Positions 60,668-64,000 of a stretch of 64,000 nt of DNA are shown here, in pieces. The position numbers and the translations under genes are program-made. Position 1 is the first letter of the stretch. Every line of letters begins with the position of its first letter. This DNA is from Scatosoma sp045632265 (GTDB taxonomy: Bacteria > Bacillota > Clostridia > Christensenellales > Borkfalkiaceae). Location: assembly GCA_045632265.1 (NCBI GenBank), contig JAZQWG010000003.1, forward strand, positions 1-64,000, in the 5' to 3' direction. Under the pieces are notes generated by a model. The model saw only the letters and a list, made by a program, of their open reading frames with translations. It had not been told where the DNA came from and did not search any database.

Positions 60668-62050
60668 TTACACTTCGTAAATGTCAAACGAATTTTTAAT
60701 GATTTCTCTACCCGCTTTTACGTCGGCAACATCGCCCGCACCAACCATTTGCATCATCAAGTTGCCAAGCGCCGTGCCTTCCGCAGGACCTGCGATAACT
60801 TTCTTGCCCGTGTGTTCTTTCGTCAAGGCGTTCAAAAGTTTGTTTTGACTGCCGCCGCCGATGATGTTAAGCGTTTCGTACTTTTCGCCCGTCACTTCTT
60901 CCAAAGCCTTCAACGATTCGTCGTAGCAAATCGCCAAGTTCTTGTAAACCACGTACGCCATTTCGCCAACCGAAAGTTCTCTGCCCGCCGCCGCGTTGAT
61001 CGCCGCAATCATGCTCTTGGGAGCGAAGAAGGATTGATCGTTTACGTTGATTTTGATATCTACGGGGTTTGCTTTTGCCATTTCAGCAAGTTGTACGAAG
61101 CTGTACTTATCGTCCAACTCGTGACGAACTTGTTGAATCATCCAAAGCCCCATGATGTTGATTTGGAAGCGGAAGCTCTTGTTTACGCTGCCTTCGTTGG
61201 AATAGCCAACTTCCATTGCAGACTTGTCGTTGTGCGCTACGTTTTGTTCTACGCCGAGAAGCGACCAAGTACCACTCGAAATATACGGGGTTTGTCCCGA
61301 AAGCGGAGCTGCCAAAACGGCGCTTGCCGTGTCGTGCGTTGCGGGCAACATTACGATTGCCTTATAACCTACGAACGCCGCTACTTCGTCGGAAAGTTCG
61401 CCAACCACGCTGCCGGGTTGCGTAAGTTCGCCGAAGAGTTCTTTCTTATAGCCAAGCTTTTCGATGATTTCTTCATCCCATTCGTGGGTAATCGTGTTGA
61501 CCATACCCGTCGTCGTTGCGTTGGTGTATTCTTGCTTCTTCACGCCCGTCAAACGGAAGTTGAAATAATCGGGAAGCATCAACATCGATTTCGCCTTGTC
61601 CATACGTCCCGTTTCCAAATCGTGATAGAATTGATAAACGCTGTTGAACGTGGAAATTTGAATGCCCGTCTTTGCATACAATTCTTCAAAAGGAATGATT
61701 GCGTGAACCTTGTCCATCGTATCTTCCGTTCTCGAATCACGGTAGCAGTACACCCCGCCGATTGCCTTGTCGTTTTCGTCGAGAAGTGCGTAGTCAACGC
61801 CCCACGTGTCGATGCCGATTGCATAGGGAACTTTGCCAAGCTCGCCTGCTTTTTTCAAACCGTTAAGAATTTCCGTAAACAAGCGTTCGGGTTCCCAAAC
61901 GAGATGTTCTTTGCCGTCGTAGGCAATTTGGTTTACGGGGCCGTTTTGGAAACGATACACTTCTTCAGTAATCATTTTGCCATTTTCAAGGTGCGCAACA
62001 ATGTGTCTACCAGAAGATGCGCCGATGTCGATTGCAAGATAGTATTTCAT
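60668..62050 (-). CDS. rhaB: L-rhamnulose kinase
   Basis: The 460-residue FGGY-family sugar kinase phosphorylates L-rhamnulose to the 1-phosphate. It has AIDIGASSGRH (about 5-15, nucleotide-phosphate loop), GIDTWGVDYALLDE (about 74-87, the rhamnulokinase signature) and NIIGGGSQNK (about 393-402). It is the first gene of the operon, read from the promoter at 62140-62168. There is no transporter gene for rhamnose in the window. Confidence 0.96.
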   Translation of the reverse strand: MKYYLAIDIGASSGRHIVAHLENGKMITEEVYRFQNGPVNQIAYDGKEHLVWEPERLFTEILNGLKKAGELGKVPYAIGIDTWGVDYALLDENDKAIGGVYCYRDSRTEDTMDKVHAIIPFEELYAKTGIQISTFNSVYQFYHDLETGRMDKAKSMLMLPDYFNFRLTGVKKQEYTNATTTGMVNTITHEWDEEIIEKLGYKKELFGELTQPGSVVGELSDEVAAFVGYKAIVMLPATHDTASAVLAAPLSGQTPYISSGTWSLLGVEQNVAHNDKSAMEVGYSNEGSVNKSFRFQINIMGLWMIQQVRHELDDKYSFVQLAEMAKANPVDIKINVNDQSFFAPKSMIAAINAAAGRELSVGEMAYVVYKNLAICYDESLKALEEVTGEKYETLNIIGGGSQNKLLNALTKEHTGKKVIAGPAEGTALGNLMMQMVGAGDVADVKAGREIIKNSFDIYEV

Positions 62051-62092
62051 GCTTACTCCTTTGCTGTTCGGCTGTGAAAGTGCGAATTTTTA

Positions 62093-62108
62093 TGTTCGTT
62101 TGTGTTCA
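62093..62108. promoter_or_regulatory. Candidate DeoR operator O1 (rhamnose operon side)
   Basis: The 16-mer TGTTCGTTTGTGTTCA is the inverted copy (15 of 16) of the operator at 62214-62229. It lies about 32-47 bases after the -10 box of the rha promoter, in the 5' leader, so a bound repressor would act as a roadblock. Confidence 0.72.
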
Positions 62109-62139
62109 CTTTCAAACCGACATTTTTTGCTTCGGATAT

Positions 62140-62168
62140 ATTATATCATACTTTTTTATTTTTGTCTA
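62140..62168 (-). promoter_or_regulatory. Promoter of the rhamnose-microcompartment operon
   Basis: Minus strand TAGACA (62163-62168), 17-base spacer, TATAAT (62140-62145). It would drive a transcript of about 17.5 kb. Confidence 0.7.
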
Positions 62169-62183
62169 TATATGTGCGAAAGA

Positions 62184-62212
62184 TTGACAAAAAAATTTTT
62201 TTATGCTACAAT
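62184..62212 (+). promoter_or_regulatory. Promoter of the DeoR-family regulator gene
   Basis: TTGACA (62184-62189), 17-base spacer, TACAAT (62207-62212). The start site overlaps the operator at 62214-62229, which implies autorepression. Confidence 0.75.
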
Positions 62213-62213
62213 A

Positions 62214-62229
62214 TGAACATAAACGAACA
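62214..62229. promoter_or_regulatory. Candidate DeoR operator O2 (regulator side)
   Basis: The 16-mer TGAACATAAACGAACA begins 2 bases after the -10 box. A further TGAACAAAA half-site follows at about 62234. The inverted copy is at 62093-62108. Confidence 0.72.
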
Positions 62230-62284
62230 AAAATGAACAAAAATCACACATTTTTCGAGTATTTTTTCGTGAAAGGAGGCAAAT

Positions 62285-63022
62285 ATGGCATTAAACGAAC
62301 GCCAAAACGAGATTTTGCGCATTTTGAAAGAGAAAAAAAAGGCAAACGTAAACGACCTTGCCCAGCTTTTTTACGTGAGTGAAGCGACCATTCGTCGCGA
62401 CCTTACGGAGATGCACGGCATGGGGCTTGTAGAGCGCAGCCACGGGGGCGCGTTGCTACCCGAAAACAGCGAAGAAATTTCCATCTTTTTCCGTATGGAA
62501 AAAAACGCGCAAGAAAAGGAACGTGCAGCCACCAAAGCGTTGCCCTATATCCCCCCTTTCAAGTCCGTTTTCATCGACAGTTCTTCCACCGTTTTGGCGC
62601 TTGCCGAACGCATGGATTTTAGCCATAAAACGGTTGTCACCAACAACTTGCAAACGGCAATTCAGCTGTCTAAAAAGCCCAACGTCACGCTTGTTATGCT
62701 TGGGGGTATGGTGCAGTATAACACCATTTCCACAACGGGAAGCTGGACGGCAAGACTGCTTGACGATTTCAAGTTTGATTTGATGATTTCTTCGTGCGCA
62801 GCCGTCGTTGACGGGTACGCATACGAACGCTCGCTCGACCAAAAAGAGATTAAACTCGCAGCGTTTGAACGCTCGCAAAAGCGCATACTTCTCATTGACA
62901 GCACCAAGTTTGGCGCACACGGTTCCTACCGCCTTACGTCGCTCGATTCGTACGATTTCGTCGTCACCGATGCACAACCGCCCAAAGATTTGGAAGAAAA
63001 AAATATTAAATTCATCTATTAA
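62285..63022 (+). CDS. DeoR-family transcriptional regulator of the rhamnose operon
   Basis: The 245-residue regulator has an N-terminal winged helix-turn-helix (about 3-58, with NDLAQLFYVSEATIRRDL as recognition unit) and a C-terminal DeoR sensor domain (about 75-235) with IDSSSTV and VVTNNL sugar-phosphate-binding segments. DeoR proteins usually respond to a sugar phosphate; here it could be rhamnulose-1-phosphate or DHAP (inference). It is divergent from rhaB, and two matching 16-bp operators sit in the shared region. AAAGGAGG lies 6 bases before the ATG. Confidence 0.93.
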   Translation: MALNERQNEILRILKEKKKANVNDLAQLFYVSEATIRRDLTEMHGMGLVERSHGGALLPENSEEISIFFRMEKNAQEKERAATKALPYIPPFKSVFIDSSSTVLALAERMDFSHKTVVTNNLQTAIQLSKKPNVTLVMLGGMVQYNTISTTGSWTARLLDDFKFDLMISSCAAVVDGYAYERSLDQKEIKLAAFERSQKRILLIDSTKFGAHGSYRLTSLDSYDFVVTDAQPPKDLEEKNIKFIY

Positions 63023-63049
63023 ATTTGTCAAAAATTTTTCTATAAACCC

Positions 63050-63078
63050 TTGCATTATTCGTTGGGTTATACTATAAT
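63050..63078 (+). promoter_or_regulatory. Promoter of the PHP-domain gene
   Basis: TTGCAT (63050-63055), 17-base spacer, TATAAT (63073-63078). It gives the PHP gene independence from the regulator transcript. Confidence 0.72.
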
Positions 63079-63100
63079 AGAGCCAAGGAGAATTGAAACT

Positions 63101-63850
63101 ATGATACAAGATTTACACGCGCACACCTATTATTCGTTTTGCAGCAACGATAAACCTGAAAAGGTTATTGAAGCGGCAATCAACAGCGGCGTGCAACAAC
63201 TTGGGATATGCGACCACAACTACGGAATCGGCTGCGCAAGAAGAGATTTTTGCTTTGGCAAAGGGGCAAGACGAGATGCCGATTATGGGAGAACGTTAGA
63301 ACGTTATTTCGACCATATCGACACGCTTCGTAAACTTTATAAAAACAAAATTACCATACTTCGCGGCATTGAAATTTGCACGATTATGTCGGGGGATAGC
63401 TATGCTATGCCTGAAAAAGCGGACGTGTCTTTCTTTGATTATTGCTTGATTGAACACTTGACCGAGCCCACCTCCTTTATGAAAGGCGACCTTTTCCCCT
63501 ATGCTGAAAAAATGGGCTGCACGACGGGCGTTGCGCACACCGATTTGTTCGCGCATATTAAGTCGCTCGGCGAAGACCCCTATCGCTATTTCAAGAAGAT
63601 GGCGGAACGTGGAATTTTTTGGGAAATGAACGTCAATTTGGACAGCCTTCACGGGTATAGAACACACGACTACGTGACCGAATTTTTGAAGAACAAAGAA
63701 CAACAAGAAATCGTCAAAAAATCGGGCGTAAAATTGTCGGTTGGCTTTGACGGACACATCGTCAAGGAATACAAACCCGATCGTGTTAAAATGGCATGCA
63801 AGCGTATTCAAGACATGGGTATTCGCCTTGTGTTTGAAGGCAGACTGTAA
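63101..63850 (+). CDS. PHP-domain phosphoesterase (HisK-like)
   Basis: The 249-residue protein belongs to the PHP metal-dependent phosphoesterases, which include histidinol phosphatases. Metal-binding motifs are DLHAHTYYS (4-12), ICDHN (about 36-40), RGIEI (about 88-92), AHTD (about 149-152) and GFDGH (about 223-227). I start at 63101, where AAGGAG lies 10 bases upstream; an earlier in-frame ATG at 63050 overlaps the promoter. No his genes are near. It might dephosphorylate a sugar phosphate from the rhamnose pathway, but that link is positional only. Confidence 0.85.
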   Translation: MIQDLHAHTYYSFCSNDKPEKVIEAAINSGVQQLGICDHNYGIGCARRDFCFGKGARRDADYGRTLERYFDHIDTLRKLYKNKITILRGIEICTIMSGDSYAMPEKADVSFFDYCLIEHLTEPTSFMKGDLFPYAEKMGCTTGVAHTDLFAHIKSLGEDPYRYFKKMAERGIFWEMNVNLDSLHGYRTHDYVTEFLKNKEQQEIVKKSGVKLSVGFDGHIVKEYKPDRVKMACKRIQDMGIRLVFEGRL

Positions 63851-63895
63851 AAAAGATTGCCACGCCTAAGGGCTCGCAATGACAACAAAAAAATG

Positions 63896-63928
63896 AAGCG
63901 GAGCGTTGAAAAACGCTCCGCTTTTTAT
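63896..63928 (+). terminator. Terminator of the PHP-domain gene
   Basis: The 12-bp stem AAGCGGAGCGTT/AACGCTCCGCTT is followed by TTTATTTATT. No feature is recognised in 63930-64000. Confidence 0.9.
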
Positions 63929-64000
63929 TTATTCTTTCGCTAAAATCCTAGAAATTCTAAGCATAGTTACCCTATCGCGCAGTATTGGATTTTCTAAAAC

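Noticed and set aside
1..64000. Insertion sequences, prophage genes or integrases
   Set aside because: No transposase, integrase or phage structural motif is visible in any frame.

Overview
The window reads as a chromosomal stretch of an anaerobic, probably gut-dwelling Clostridia-type bacterium (Christensenellales-like is my guess, made from style rather than from a marker gene). The evidence is the Gram-positive set of sigma-A promoters with 17-18 base spacers, strong AGGAGG-type ribosome binding sites, a T-box leader, numerous LxxC lipoproteins, a glycyl radical enzyme and no respiratory genes. Three aminoacyl-tRNA synthetases (IleRS, AspRS, ProRS) are all of the archaeal/eukaryote-like type. 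No phage, transposase, CRISPR array or rRNA gene is visible, although two tandem promoters at the left edge fire out of the window and could belong to a stable-RNA operon.

Layout. 1-14 kb is housekeeping: ileS under a T-box, an aspS-deacetylase pair, a pyridoxamine kinase, a 6S RNA, a YwaF-like membrane protein, proS with two paralogous membrane proteins upstream, inorganic pyrophosphatase, and tRNA-Ser(GCU) next to a 78-bp direct repeat that carries tRNA-like fragments. 14-31 kb is envelope biology: nagB, a run of lipoproteins with a shared C-[DE]-K-G start (one carrying a TlpA thioredoxin domain), a convergent three-gene membrane redox operon (CKQC membrane protein, NapH-like 4Fe-4S protein, TlpA-like protein), a 1543-residue GLUG lipoprotein, and a lipoprotein downstream of an ABC exporter. 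30-44 kb holds that exporter, whose ATPase is fused to a YwaF-like membrane domain, a 2519-residue S8 protease with leucine-rich repeats, and a YfcC-type transporter.

44.5-62.1 kb is the centrepiece: one 20-gene operon on the minus strand for L-rhamnose use through a glycyl-radical bacterial microcompartment (GRM5-like). Rhamnulokinase, rhamnose isomerase and an acetate-kinase-type enzyme lack targeting peptides and should be cytosolic. A class II aldolase, CoA-acylating aldehyde dehydrogenase, zinc alcohol dehydrogenase and PduL carry encapsulation peptides. With the propanediol dehydratase, its activase, PduS/PduT and six other shell genes they would turn lactaldehyde (via 1,2-propanediol) into propanol and propionyl phosphate inside a shell. 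The operon ends in PduU-like shell protein, PduV/EutP-like GTPase, ParA ATPase and a 93-residue basic partner. I propose that this is a microcompartment-positioning cassette comparable to McdAB. A divergent DeoR-family regulator sits at the operon head, with a matching 16-bp operator at each promoter, followed by a PHP-domain phosphoesterase with its own promoter.
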